Assembly (NCBI GenBank): GCA_002427545.1
Contig: DIRM01000039.1
Location: 1-47,812 of the forward strand
DNA from: Mageeibacillus sp. UBA5436
GTDB lineage: Bacteria > Bacillota > Clostridia > Saccharofermentanales > DTU023
Length of the DNA: 47,812 nt
Direction of reading: 5' to 3'
How positions within the stretch are numbered: position 1 is the stretch's first letter; each line of letters opens with the position of its first letter. The notes under the pieces were generated by a model. That model searched no databases. It was not told where the DNA came from and was given only the letters and a program-made list of their open reading frames with translations. Made by a program: the position numbers and the translations under genes. This document shows, one piece after another, positions 8,521 to 16,332 of the stretch.

Positions 8521-9240
8521 CTAAAATTCAACAAGAAGAAGTGAACCATCCATACCGCTCATGGATATGTAAAAATATCTGATCGTACCTGTTTCATCCA
8601 TAAAAGATATTCCTCTATGAGGAATGGTTCCTTGCTCCAACCAAGTTACTACAAAAGGTTTAGTGGGTGATAGTTCTTCTATTGAATATAATTCCTTGTT
8701 TTCAAAAAATGTAAAATCTGTATCTTCGTCTTTAAAACCAATTTCTATAAATCTAAAATTTTTTATTGCAATATTTGTTGTGAAAATAATTTTTTGATAG
8801 TTTTCATCTTCAAATTCAATAAATTCGAAGTAAGAATCATATATGCTTAAGAGTTCATCTGTTGCAAGATCAACACTCACAATCGCTTTTTCATTTGCAG
8901 GAGGTGTAGATGCAGAAGATTCTGAAATCTTTTTTGTCTGGGTAGAAGTAGTAGGCGTAGACGCACTTGAAACTTCCTCTGTCTCGGTAGAAGTCGTAGG
9001 TATAGAAGGTTTTGCAGCTTTTTTCTTCTTGGCAGAGCTAGTAGTTTTAGAATGTTCTGAGATCTCTTTAGTCTCAGAAGAAGGAGTAATTTTTGCTGAT
9101 TTTGAGATTTTATTTATCTCGGAAGTGGTAGAGTTAGATGATTGTGAACGCTCAGTATTCTGGGCGGATGAATTTGCACAACCGGCAAATAACATTACGA
9201 AAACTATCACGAAAAATAAGAGCAATTTGTTTTGTTTCAT
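8521..9240 (-). CDS. Ser/Thr-rich repeat lipoprotein, unknown function
   Basis: 239 residues with a lipoprotein signal peptide (lipobox LFAGC, Cys21). Residues about 25-120 are low complexity, Ser/Thr/Lys/Glu-rich, with imperfect repeats of the type PTTSTxTxxxSxSSAS, likely an extended stalk across the cell wall. The C-terminal 120 residues are a globular, beta-rich domain (FEFIEFEDENYQKIIFTT; FKDEDTDFTFFENKELYS) that I do not recognise. GGAG precedes the ATG. No neighbour indicates a function. The repeat unit could vary in number between strains. Confidence 0.75.
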   Translation of the reverse strand: MKQNKLLLFFVIVFVMLFAGCANSSAQNTERSQSSNSTTSEINKISKSAKITPSSETKEISEHSKTTSSAKKKKAAKPSIPTTSTETEEVSSASTPTTSTQTKKISESSASTPPANEKAIVSVDLATDELLSIYDSYFEFIEFEDENYQKIIFTTNIAIKNFRFIEIGFKDEDTDFTFFENKELYSIEELSPTKPFVVTWLEQGTIPHRGISFMDETGTIRYFYISMSGMDGSLLLVEF

Positions 9241-9277
9241 GAGATACTCCTTTCCGGATCAACGATAAGTACTTGCT

Positions 9278-9304
9278 AAATAAATTATACTATATAATTT
9301 ATTT
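9278..9304. repeat. 27-base near-perfect palindrome at a promoter
   Basis: AAATAAATTATA (9278-9289) and its exact reverse complement (9293-9304) flank a 3-base centre. On the minus strand the left arm contains TATAAT (9289-9284), a likely -10 box for the lipoprotein gene ending at 9240. A palindrome over a -10 box suits a dimeric repressor, but such pure A/T symmetry also arises by chance in this AT-rich DNA. Confidence 0.4.
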
Positions 9305-9445
9305 ATAACCTATTTGGTTTACTATATGATTTTTTGAATTCAATCATTATTTATAATTGCAGTAAATTAGATTAAAAATATTCAGTTTTATAATTCGTTT
9401 TACTTATGTCAGCAAAAGTTTTGACATTTATTAGCAAAAATACAA

Positions 9446-9454
9446 TGGTATACT
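9446..9454 (+). promoter_or_regulatory. Extended -10 promoter for the YdcF-family gene
   Basis: TGGTATACT is an extended -10 element (TG-n-TATACT), 40 bases before the start codon at 9494. A TTGACA at 9421-9426 is consensus but 22 bases away, too far for a normal spacer, so the extended -10 probably carries the promoter. Confidence 0.4.
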
Positions 9455-9493
9455 TTAAAAGAAATATTGATAGAAAAAGGGGTATATATATTA

Positions 9494-10519
9494 ATGCTTA
9501 ATGTGATAGTAGCATCCATTACGATAATATGTGTAATAATATTTTTTGTTTTGAAATATAAAAGGCCTGAAACGATTTGGTTAGGAATAAGTTTTTTAGC
9601 TATATTATCTGGTCTGTTTTTAATCATTATATTATTACTACTATCGGCTGAACAAAAGTCTGTTTTAATTGTGCTAAGTATTACTTTCGTTATAATTTTA
9701 AGCATCTTACCTCTTTTAGTTGTGGGTATCTTTTTTGTTAACGGTATAAATTTGATAAAAAAAGAAGGGGCACGTTTTACAAATGTCCTGTCTTTACTTA
9801 TGGCATGTGGTTTAGTATTTTATTTGGTTATTTGGCCGAGAATTTTAGATATTACGACCAGTCATTTTTTGAATACCATCTATCAGTTTGTCGTTTCTAC
9901 TGTGTTTTATTTATCATTTATTTTGATTACTTATGCTATTACAAACATTTTCAATTTAATTCATTTTACTCATCCAATTGTAAATTATTATATTGTGCTG
10001 GGAGCAGGACTTAGTGGACAAGAAGTAACTCCTCTTTTAGCAGGAAGAATTAATCGTGCTATCACGCTTCAAAAGAAGCAAAATACAGGGAAAATAATAA
10101 TGTCTGGTGGTAAAGGAACAGATGAATTGATAGCCGAAGGCGAAGCGATGACTCGCTATGCAATAGAGCAAGGCTTAGATTCCAAATTATTGATAACTGA
10201 AAATAAATCAAAAAACACATCAGAAAACATAAAATTTTCAAAACAACTTGTCGATAATGATTGGATTGGCGAAGGGCAACCAAAATTAGCGATTGTTACC
10301 AATAATTATCATGTTCTTCGGGCATTGATGCTTGCTCGTAGTCAAGGCTTAAAATGTATAGGCTTTGGCTCTAAAAGCAAATTTTATTTTTCTTTAAATG
10401 CTTTTATTCGTGAATACGTAGCTTATCTGAAAATAACTTATAAAGTACATACGATAATATTAAGTTTTGTAGCAATGTTTTATATCGTTTTATATTTCGT
10501 TATGTTGATAGCAGGGTGA
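9494..10519 (+). CDS. YdcF/DUF218-family membrane protein
   Basis: 341 residues. About 170 N-terminal residues hold five or so hydrophobic helices, followed by a DUF218 domain: YYIVLGAGLSGQEVTPLLAG, IIMSGGKGTDE, EGEAMTRYAIEQGL, ENKSKNTSENIKFSK and VTNNYHVLRA are the family's conserved stations. One more hydrophobic segment ends the protein. The family includes YdcF, SanA and ElyC, linked to cell-envelope biogenesis, but the enzymatic activity is not established. A TTG at 9467 is in frame; AAAAAGGGG at 9474-9482 favours the ATG at 9494. A shorter paralogue lies at 33057. Confidence 0.85.
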   Translation: MLNVIVASITIICVIIFFVLKYKRPETIWLGISFLAILSGLFLIIILLLLSAEQKSVLIVLSITFVIILSILPLLVVGIFFVNGINLIKKEGARFTNVLSLLMACGLVFYLVIWPRILDITTSHFLNTIYQFVVSTVFYLSFILITYAITNIFNLIHFTHPIVNYYIVLGAGLSGQEVTPLLAGRINRAITLQKKQNTGKIIMSGGKGTDELIAEGEAMTRYAIEQGLDSKLLITENKSKNTSENIKFSKQLVDNDWIGEGQPKLAIVTNNYHVLRALMLARSQGLKCIGFGSKSKFYFSLNAFIREYVAYLKITYKVHTIILSFVAMFYIVLYFVMLIAG

Positions 10520-10609
10520 TAAAATAAGATATAAATATTGTACTGAGAATAAAGTTAAGAAAGACTAGTAAGTTTAAATTTAGTCTCTGAGAAAGGTGTA
10601 GGTAATAGG

Positions 10610-10888
10610 ATGTCCTCTGATTTTAAAAAAAATAATGATTCTTTTAATCATTCTTCGAAAAAAAGATTTATGGTCCTACAAATTTTGTATTTGTTTGTAG
10701 GATTTTTAACAGTATTAGAATATACATTTATTCGCGGAATGTTTACATGGCTAATTGCTGTTGTTTCAGTTGTAGTAATAGGAGCTTTGAATATTATTGT
10801 AAGCATTAAAAATAAAAATTTATTATTGGCAGCTCTTTATATTCTAACAACAATCTCTCTTTGTATGGGTTATTTCATGTATGCATAA
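10610..10888 (+). CDS. Small membrane protein, unknown
   Basis: 92 residues: a polar N-terminus of about 20 residues (many Ser, Asn and Lys) followed by three hydrophobic segments (VLQILYLFVGFLTVLEYTFI, WLIAVVSVVVIGALNIIVSI, LLLAALYILTTISLCMGYFM). No family recognised. An AAAGGTG lies about 11 bases before the ATG. It follows the YdcF-family gene by 90 bases on the same strand and may be its partner, but nothing proves that. Confidence 0.65.
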   Translation: MSSDFKKNNDSFNHSSKKRFMVLQILYLFVGFLTVLEYTFIRGMFTWLIAVVSVVVIGALNIIVSIKNKNLLLAALYILTTISLCMGYFMYA

Positions 10889-10979
10889 GTTAATTTAGGA
10901 TTTTCCTAGAATATTAAACAAATATATTTTTGAGATATTTTTAATAAATTTATCTGATTTTTAACATCATAGCGACTAG

Positions 10980-11008
10980 TTGGATGTTAATTAATATATT
11001 GGTAAAAT
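10980..11008 (+). promoter_or_regulatory. Promoter for the polyprenol-kinase-like operon
   Basis: TTGGAT (10980-10985), a 17-base spacer, then TAAAAT (11003-11008) preceded by TGG, i.e. also an extended -10. Expected transcription start is near 11015, giving a leader of about 75 bases before the ATG at 11091. Confidence 0.5.
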
Positions 11009-11090
11009 GTATATATTAAATAATTCATTGATGACATAATCGATATGTAAATTAAAAAGATGAAGTAAGAATACAGAAGGGAAAAGGAAA

Positions 11091-11816
11091 ATGCGTGAGT
11101 TTCTGATTGGGTTTGCTATTCTTATTTTGTATTTCATATTATTTTACGGAATTGCTTTGCTTCTACGAAAATTCTATACCTCTAAAAGTGAAAGATTTAG
11201 AAAATTATTGCACATAGGCGCCTTGTTTTCCGTTTGTATCTTTTTATTTGCTTTTAGTATTTGGTGGCATGCAGTAATAGCCAGTATTATTATATCTTTT
11301 TTAATTTTCCCAATACTTCATTTTGCAGAACGTTTTGTTAATTTTGAAAGACTTCTTGTTCAGCGCAAGCCCAATGAAGTTAAATGGAGTATGATTCATT
11401 TGTTTGTGTCATTTGGTTTAGTCATCTCAATAAGTAAAGGCATCTTTGATTCTAATGCCTTAGTAATAGCCAGTATATTTACTTGGGGTTTAGGAGATGC
11501 CGCAGCAGCCTTGATTGGAAAACGATTTGGCAAACATAAACTTAATGGCAAAATGATAGAAGGTACAAAATCCGTTGAAGGAACTGTAGCGATGGCGATT
11601 ACTTCATTTTTAATCTGTTCTGCCATATTACTGTATTCAGGACTCGTTCGCTGGTATATTAGTATTTTCGCTGCTATTATGGCAGGAATTGTGGCTTCAA
11701 TTGTTGAATTATATACTCGTAATGGGGCTGATACGATAACAGTTCCCTTAGCAACACTAGCTGTTTTATCGGGGATCCTTTGGGCTTTTGGAGGATTGGT
11801 TCCAGTATGGGTGTAA
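11091..11816 (+). CDS. Polyprenol/diacylglycerol kinase-like protein (SEC59/DGK1/VTE5 type)
   Basis: 241-residue polytopic membrane protein related to phosphatidate cytidylyltransferases and CTP-dependent dolichol/phytol kinases. The signature is in the second half: GLGDAAAALIGKRFGKHK, then KSVEGTVAMA, then VELYTRNGADTITVPLA, matching the family's GDxxAAxxG, EG(T/S) and E.....D..T(V/I)P stations. In bacteria such enzymes probably phosphorylate isoprenoid alcohols or diacylglycerol. The ATG has AGAAGGG and AAAAGG upstream. The next gene starts before this one ends, so the two form an operon. Confidence 0.75.
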   Translation: MREFLIGFAILILYFILFYGIALLLRKFYTSKSERFRKLLHIGALFSVCIFLFAFSIWWHAVIASIIISFLIFPILHFAERFVNFERLLVQRKPNEVKWSMIHLFVSFGLVISISKGIFDSNALVIASIFTWGLGDAAAALIGKRFGKHKLNGKMIEGTKSVEGTVAMAITSFLICSAILLYSGLVRWYISIFAAIMAGIVASIVELYTRNGADTITVPLATLAVLSGILWAFGGLVPVWV

Positions 11817-12427
11817 ACGAAAAACGTGGTAAAAATACGCTTCTTGCCTCTGTATTGTTGAGCGCACCAGGGCCTTTAGTACTTGGAATTGCTTTGTTTT
11901 TTGGAAGCTCCACGACTCAAATTGCTGATTTTGTTCGCCGAACTGTTGAATTTATGGCTACCTTGATTTCTTGGTATGTTTTTCGTATGACAGCGAATCT
12001 TCCTAAAACGGATGGACTTCGTATTAAATTGGAGCGCCGTGTTGACCTATATGTTGGAATTGCAATGCTAATATCTGGTATTACCATGGGTTTCTTAGCT
12101 GTTAGTGGATTTTTAAATCAGTCAGAAAAGGGAAATATCATTCCTGCATTAATTATTGCGGTGTTAGGTGTTATAAGCAATGCTATTTTGGCCGTTAATT
12201 ATTCTATTTCTTATTCCAAAACAAAGAATACCGTTTTAAAAGCACAAAAAACTTTATATTTTACAAAAAGCATAGTGGATGTTTGTGTTTCTACAGCTCT
12301 TGTTGCTGTGATTTTACTTAATGGAACTGCCATGTATATTGCCGACTTGATAGGTGGCATTATAGTTGCATTAGTACTCTTTCTAAACGGAATAAAACTT
12401 TTACATTCGAGAGTGTCCACAAAATAA
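11807..12427 (+). CDS. Cation-diffusion-facilitator-like membrane protein
   Basis: 206 residues with about six hydrophobic helices resembling the transmembrane half of CDF transporters (TQIADFVRRTVEFMATLISW in the second helix; KSIVDVCVSTALVAVILL and ADLIGGIIVALVLFLNGI near the end). The cytoplasmic C-terminal domain of ordinary CDF exporters is missing and the usual His/Asp metal ligands are only partly kept, so metal transport is uncertain. A TTG at 11780 is in frame, but GGAGG at 11790-11794 supports ATG 11807, which overlaps the end of the kinase-like gene by ten bases, implying coupled translation. Confidence 0.65.
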   Translation: MGVNEKRGKNTLLASVLLSAPGPLVLGIALFFGSSTTQIADFVRRTVEFMATLISWYVFRMTANLPKTDGLRIKLERRVDLYVGIAMLISGITMGFLAVSGFLNQSEKGNIIPALIIAVLGVISNAILAVNYSISYSKTKNTVLKAQKTLYFTKSIVDVCVSTALVAVILLNGTAMYIADLIGGIIVALVLFLNGIKLLHSRVSTK

Positions 12428-12543
12428 AATGAACAAAACAGATGCTTTTTGACACGTATGATCATATCGATAAATTTCATGTAGCCAATATATATACAGG
12501 CTTTATATTCCTCGTAAAAAAGCAACATAGAAAAAATGGAGTT

Positions 12544-13980
12544 TTATTTATTGCTTGCTGAGCCTTTGTAAAATTCATGTTGTTTATTATTCTTTATAAT
12601 TAGAATGGCTTCTTGATTCAAGGCGACTATTGATTCATCAGCAATATTGTGTATTTGCTTGTCTGTAGCACCAAATATAGTAAAGACCAAAGTGTTTTCC
12701 TGAATTTTATTTTGACCTTCATCTAGCCAACCACCACTTGTTTCATCAGCCATATAACCCTGAACATAATCCAGGCATATATGATCAAGAATAGCTCTAG
12801 CCTTTTCTATTGATATGAGTTGTTCACAGGCATTTTTGTCAGTTAAGCCAATATATAGCTTGTATTCATCAGTCGTGTTCTCTTCGCCTTCGATGCTAAC
12901 TGAATAAAAATCAATTGCTGAAGAAAAGGCATCCATTTCGTTTTTAGTTGTTTTCTCATTATCTTCAGTTTGAAAAGCTCTTGCCAAATTGTATAAAGGC
13001 ACTGTGATCTTTTTTTCCATATTGCGAAGGATGATCACAGAAATAAGCATAATCAGGTTTAGGCTAATACCAGCAGCAATGTATGTCATATTCCATAGGC
13101 GCATGATGTTGGTTTCTATATGGCTATAAAAACCAACAAAGATGAGCAAAAAGACAAAAGCCATCAATATGATAGCCGTAATAAAATAAATAAAAACTCT
13201 TAAACGGATCGATGTCTTAAGCATCTCGCTTTCCTTATTTTCTTCTGGTTGATAGACTGGCAGAAGAAAAGCACCAAGAGCAAGACAAATTGATATAAGA
13301 GCCAGGATGAGTCCTGAATCAGACATTAAAAGATCTTGGCCGAAAATTATTCTCAAAATGAAAATGATTAATGGCAATACTAAAAGTAGATATGCTGTTC
13401 GTAAAGTTGTTTTACTGTGAAATGATCCTTTAGGTAATGTTGGTTTTAATTTGCTTTTAGGCAAAAGAATCAGAGTAATAATGCCAAAAATGAGGCCGAA
13501 TTCAAAATTATTTAAAAACAACTGAATGAGACTATTTTTAGGATTGACGTCAGCAAACATCAGCATTGAACAGCTAATTCCCATCGCCGCTGTCAAAGAA
13601 CTATATAATAAAATTAAGATGTATTTTGTAAGGCTCCTGCTATCAAAAATTAGAATATCTTTTTTTAGATTTTTTCTGTCTAAGGCATACCAGAGTCTAT
13701 GTGGAATGTAAGCCATAAAAAAATTAAAGAGACTGCCAAAAAACATGGAAATGTCTAAAGTTTGATAAGAATATATATCAGCAAAAAGATTTCCAATAAA
13801 AACTCCTATTGCTGCAGGCATTCCAAAATAGATTCCTGCTGCAGGTGGAATGAAAGAACCAGGACGGACCTCAGTTCCTGGCAGCAACATAAATAAGCGT
13901 CTCATAGGAACAAGGAAGAGAAAATAGATCAGGCCAATAATCATAATGATAGAAAAATTCTTTTTTATCGTCTTTTTCAT
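12544..13980 (-). CDS. Polytopic membrane protein with DUF3574-like C-terminal domain
   Basis: 478 residues in three parts. Residues 1-165 are a hydrophobic module with PGSFIPPAAGIYFGMPAAIG and FIGNLFADIYSYQTLDISMF, reminiscent of MASE1 or ECF substrate-binding modules. Residues 190-330 hold five or so further helices ending in a HAMP-like junction (ILRNMEKKITVPLYNLARAF). Residues about 370-470 form a soluble domain (YKLYIGLTDKNACEQLIS; GGWLDEGQNKIQENTLVFTI; KQHEFYKG) that resembles DUF3574-type proteins, normally stand-alone. This suggests a membrane sensor or transporter tied to a cytoplasmic domain of unknown activity. AAAGAGG lies rather far upstream of the ATG. It lies just downstream of, and on the same strand as, the MATE gene, separated by only 36 bases. 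Confidence 0.65.
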   Translation of the reverse strand: MKKTIKKNFSIIMIIGLIYFLFLVPMRRLFMLLPGTEVRPGSFIPPAAGIYFGMPAAIGVFIGNLFADIYSYQTLDISMFFGSLFNFFMAYIPHRLWYALDRKNLKKDILIFDSRSLTKYILILLYSSLTAAMGISCSMLMFADVNPKNSLIQLFLNNFEFGLIFGIITLILLPKSKLKPTLPKGSFHSKTTLRTAYLLLVLPLIIFILRIIFGQDLLMSDSGLILALISICLALGAFLLPVYQPEENKESEMLKTSIRLRVFIYFITAIILMAFVFLLIFVGFYSHIETNIMRLWNMTYIAAGISLNLIMLISVIILRNMEKKITVPLYNLARAFQTEDNEKTTKNEMDAFSSAIDFYSVSIEGEENTTDEYKLYIGLTDKNACEQLISIEKARAILDHICLDYVQGYMADETSGGWLDEGQNKIQENTLVFTIFGATDKQIHNIADESIVALNQEAILIIKNNKQHEFYKGSASNK

Positions 13981-14016
13981 AATAACTTTTCTACCTCTTT
14001 TAAATATTATATAAAT

Positions 14017-15447
14017 TTATGAAATGGCCTGTTGTATTTTGTTCTCAAGCTCTTCTTCCTGCTTTTTCATCAAACGGAATTCGTGTAAAACCATTATTGT
14101 TGCAACGGTAGCAGCAGCAAAATCTGCAACCGGTCCTGCATACATGATTCCATCTATGCCATCAAAAATCTTAGGAAAAATAACGATAAGTGGTAAAAGG
14201 AAGATAATCTGCCTTGTTAAGGATAGGAATATTCCTTTCTTAGGTTTACCAATAGAAGTAAAGAAGTTTGAAGAAATTGGTTGCATAAAGTTTATAAAAG
14301 TGAAAAACATATATATTCTAAAATAGCGTATGGCAAAATCTGTGTAATGTTGTGAAGTTCCTTTACCAAAGATTGAAATGATAGGCCCAGGGATGATTTG
14401 AAAAAGTAAAAATCCAATTAAAGCTATAAGAAAACCGTACTTAATAGCTAAGTTAAAGACTTTTCTTACTCTGGTATAGTTTTTAGCGCCATAATTATAA
14501 CCTACAATTGGCTGCATACCTTGAGATATTCCAATGATGACGGCAAAGAAAATAGTTGCTACTTTAATTACAATTCCAGAAACAGCCAGAGGAATTGAAG
14601 ATCCATACTTGGAAAGAGAACCATAATAAGATAGTGAATTATTCATTGTGATTTGTACAACCATCATAGCAATCTGATTAAAAGCAGGAGTTGTACCTAG
14701 GCTTATAATTCGCTTTGCATAGATCCACTTAATAACAAAATGTTCTTTTACTAAATTTCCACTATTAAAAAATTTAAAATAACGTAAGACGAGAAGGAAT
14801 GAAACAAACTGTCCTATAATGGTTGCCCAAGCTGCTCCCGCCATATCCATATTAAATCCAAAGATAAAAATGGGGTCGAGTATGGTATTTAATACAGCAC
14901 CCGCTAAAGTGGAAAACATGGCATATTTTGGATTTCCATCAGCTCGTATCAAATGGCTAGCTCCTGTGGTGAAAATCAAAAACGGGAAGCCTATGGTGGT
15001 TATACGTGTATAGGTTAAAGCATGTTGCAAGACCTCATCATTTGGTGCCCCAAAAAAGATTAAAAGTGGTTCTAGAAAAATATGGGTAATTGCAGTGAGC
15101 ACTAAACCTGAGACGAAAAGTAATGTCAGTGCATTCCCTATGTAATGTATAGCTTCTTCTTGCTTGCCTTGTCCCATGGCTAGATTAAAAGCTGCAGCTG
15201 CACCGATTCCAAAAAGCAGAGCTAATGCTACATTAGAGGTACTCAAAGGAAAGGCTATATTCGTTGCTGCATTTCCAGCTTCACCAATTTTTTGTCCAAT
15301 GAAAATTTGGTCGACAATATTGTAAAGTGCACCCACTAGCATGGCAATGATGCTGGGAATGGCAAATTTACGAAGCAGACTACCAATAGACTCTGTTGCT
15401 AAAATATTTGAATTTTCTTGTTTATTATTAATAAGCTCACCATCCAA
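14017..15447 (-). CDS. MATE-family multidrug/cation exporter
   Basis: 476 residues, twelve hydrophobic segments in two pseudo-repeats. MATE features are visible: LLRKFAIPSIIAMLVGALYN, IVDQIFIGQKIGEAGNAATN, a second half with GISQGMQPIVGYNYGAKNYT, and a long final helix. It probably exports cationic drugs or metabolites using Na+ or H+. The only in-frame start near the N-terminus is TTG at 15447; the sequence before it has no Shine-Dalgarno motif. An extended -10 box lies only about 20 bases upstream, so the message may be nearly leaderless. Confidence 0.9.
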   Translation of the reverse strand: MDGELINNKQENSNILATESIGSLLRKFAIPSIIAMLVGALYNIVDQIFIGQKIGEAGNAATNIAFPLSTSNVALALLFGIGAAAAFNLAMGQGKQEEAIHYIGNALTLLFVSGLVLTAITHIFLEPLLIFFGAPNDEVLQHALTYTRITTIGFPFLIFTTGASHLIRADGNPKYAMFSTLAGAVLNTILDPIFIFGFNMDMAGAAWATIIGQFVSFLLVLRYFKFFNSGNLVKEHFVIKWIYAKRIISLGTTPAFNQIAMMVVQITMNNSLSYYGSLSKYGSSIPLAVSGIVIKVATIFFAVIIGISQGMQPIVGYNYGAKNYTRVRKVFNLAIKYGFLIALIGFLLFQIIPGPIISIFGKGTSQHYTDFAIRYFRIYMFFTFINFMQPISSNFFTSIGKPKKGIFLSLTRQIIFLLPLIVIFPKIFDGIDGIMYAGPVADFAAATVATIMVLHEFRLMKKQEEELENKIQQAIS

Positions 15448-15465
15448 AAAATTTGATACTAGATG

Positions 15466-15474
15466 ATTATACCA
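15466..15474 (-). promoter_or_regulatory. Extended -10 promoter for the MATE gene
   Basis: On the minus strand TGG-TATAAT (15474-15466) is a perfect extended -10 element. It lies 18 bases before the TTG start, so transcription should begin about 12 bases upstream of the coding region. No convincing -35 box is present. Confidence 0.45.
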
Positions 15475-15620
15475 TGAAAGATGTCATTAAAAATAAATGA
15501 GAAATAGACATTAAATTATATATTTACAACAATTGTTACAGAGTCAACAAAACATAGACATCAATGATATGCCATGTTAAAATTTTTTGTAAATAAAAAA
15601 ATAAGTGGAGGGAATAGCTT

Positions 15621-15893
15621 ATGGAATATCTTAAAGGTGAAAATAGATTTTATGTTCTAGATGGTGATAAAGAAATTGGTCAAATTACTTATTCTCTAGA
15701 TGGAGAAGATACTTGGGTAATAGATCATACAGGAGTAAATCCTGATTATAGAGGGCTGGGAATTGCAGAAACTTTGGTAAAACTTGTTGTTGATCAGGCA
15801 ATTTCTGAAGATAAAAAAATTGTTCCACTTTGTTCCTATGCAGCTAAACTATTTTCTCGAAAACCAGAATATCAAAAAATTGAGAAAAAATAA
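15621..15893 (+). CDS. Small GNAT acetyltransferase (YjdJ/NATD1 type)
   Basis: 90-residue protein of the short GNAT family PF14542. The acetyl-CoA binding stretch is HTGVNPDYRGLGIAETLVKL (V.P.YRG.G.A..L), followed by IVPLCSYAAKLFSRKPEY, where Cys and Tyr are the conserved pair of this subfamily. It is at the normal length. GGAGGG lies eight bases before the ATG. Substrate unknown. It is monocistronic: a strong terminator follows about 70 bases downstream. Confidence 0.88.
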   Translation: MEYLKGENRFYVLDGDKEIGQITYSLDGEDTWVIDHTGVNPDYRGLGIAETLVKLVVDQAISEDKKIVPLCSYAAKLFSRKPEYQKIEKK

Positions 15894-15962
15894 TGTAGAG
15901 AAAAAACCACTATACACACACATAATATTTTAAGAATTATTTTGTACCAAGCATAATTTGTT

Positions 15963-16012
15963 GAGTTTATTGACGATATTTTAAATGAGAATCGTTAATA
16001 ACTCTTTTTTTT
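15963..16012 (+). terminator. Intrinsic terminator after the GNAT gene
   Basis: Arms 15963-15977 (GAGTTTATTGACGAT) and 15991-16004 (ATCGTTAATAACTC) pair over about 14 base pairs with one bulged T and one G-U, with a 13-base loop, followed directly by eight T (16005-16012). Confidence 0.8.
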
Positions 16013-16109
16013 ATCCATGTTTATCAAATATGAATCTATGATTATTAAAAAAACAAATTTTCATTTGAGTAAAAAATGTTTTTAAAAATATGTTTAGCAT
16101 AAAAAGTTT

Positions 16110-16118
16110 TGTTATACT
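16110..16118 (+). promoter_or_regulatory. Candidate promoter for the mgtE pair
   Basis: TGTTATACT is an extended -10 element (TG-n-TATACT). Any -35 is weak (TGTTTA at 16091-16096, 16-base spacer). If used, it gives an unusually long leader of about 205 bases before the first MgtE start. Confidence 0.35.
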
Positions 16119-16332
16119 AAAAACAGTTTAATATTATTAAAAAAGTTTTAGAAAAGAACGAAAAGATAAAAAAATAATTCAATAAATTCAATAAAGATTT
16201 GTTGAATTAATGTTTTTATTGAGCGAATGGATTTAATAAATAATAGAGGAAAACAGGTTGAAAACAAACTAGACAAATAATGGTTATTTCGAGACCTTAA
16301 CAAAGTTTCGATAAGGAAGAATAGGAGAAGAC
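16119..16332 (+). other. Long AT-rich leader of the mgtE operon
   Basis: The gap between the GNAT gene and mgtE is 439 bases and holds the terminator and promoter listed separately plus this leader. I see no M-box (Mg2+ riboswitch) consensus. It contains two mutually exclusive A/T-rich hairpins near 16177-16224 and a small stem CGAGAC (16290-16295)/GTTTCG (16305-16310), extended by TTAT/ATAA, ending just before the GGAAG/AGGAG ribosome binding site. No ORF with a start signal is present. Confidence 0.35.

Noticed and set aside
9421..9454. TTGACA as -35 box for the YdcF-family gene
   Set aside because: Spacing to TATACT is 22 bases and to TACAAT 14 bases; neither is normal. The extended -10 explains the promoter better.
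16119..16332. M-box riboswitch before mgtE
   Set aside because: None of the conserved M-box strings could be found in this AT-only leader.
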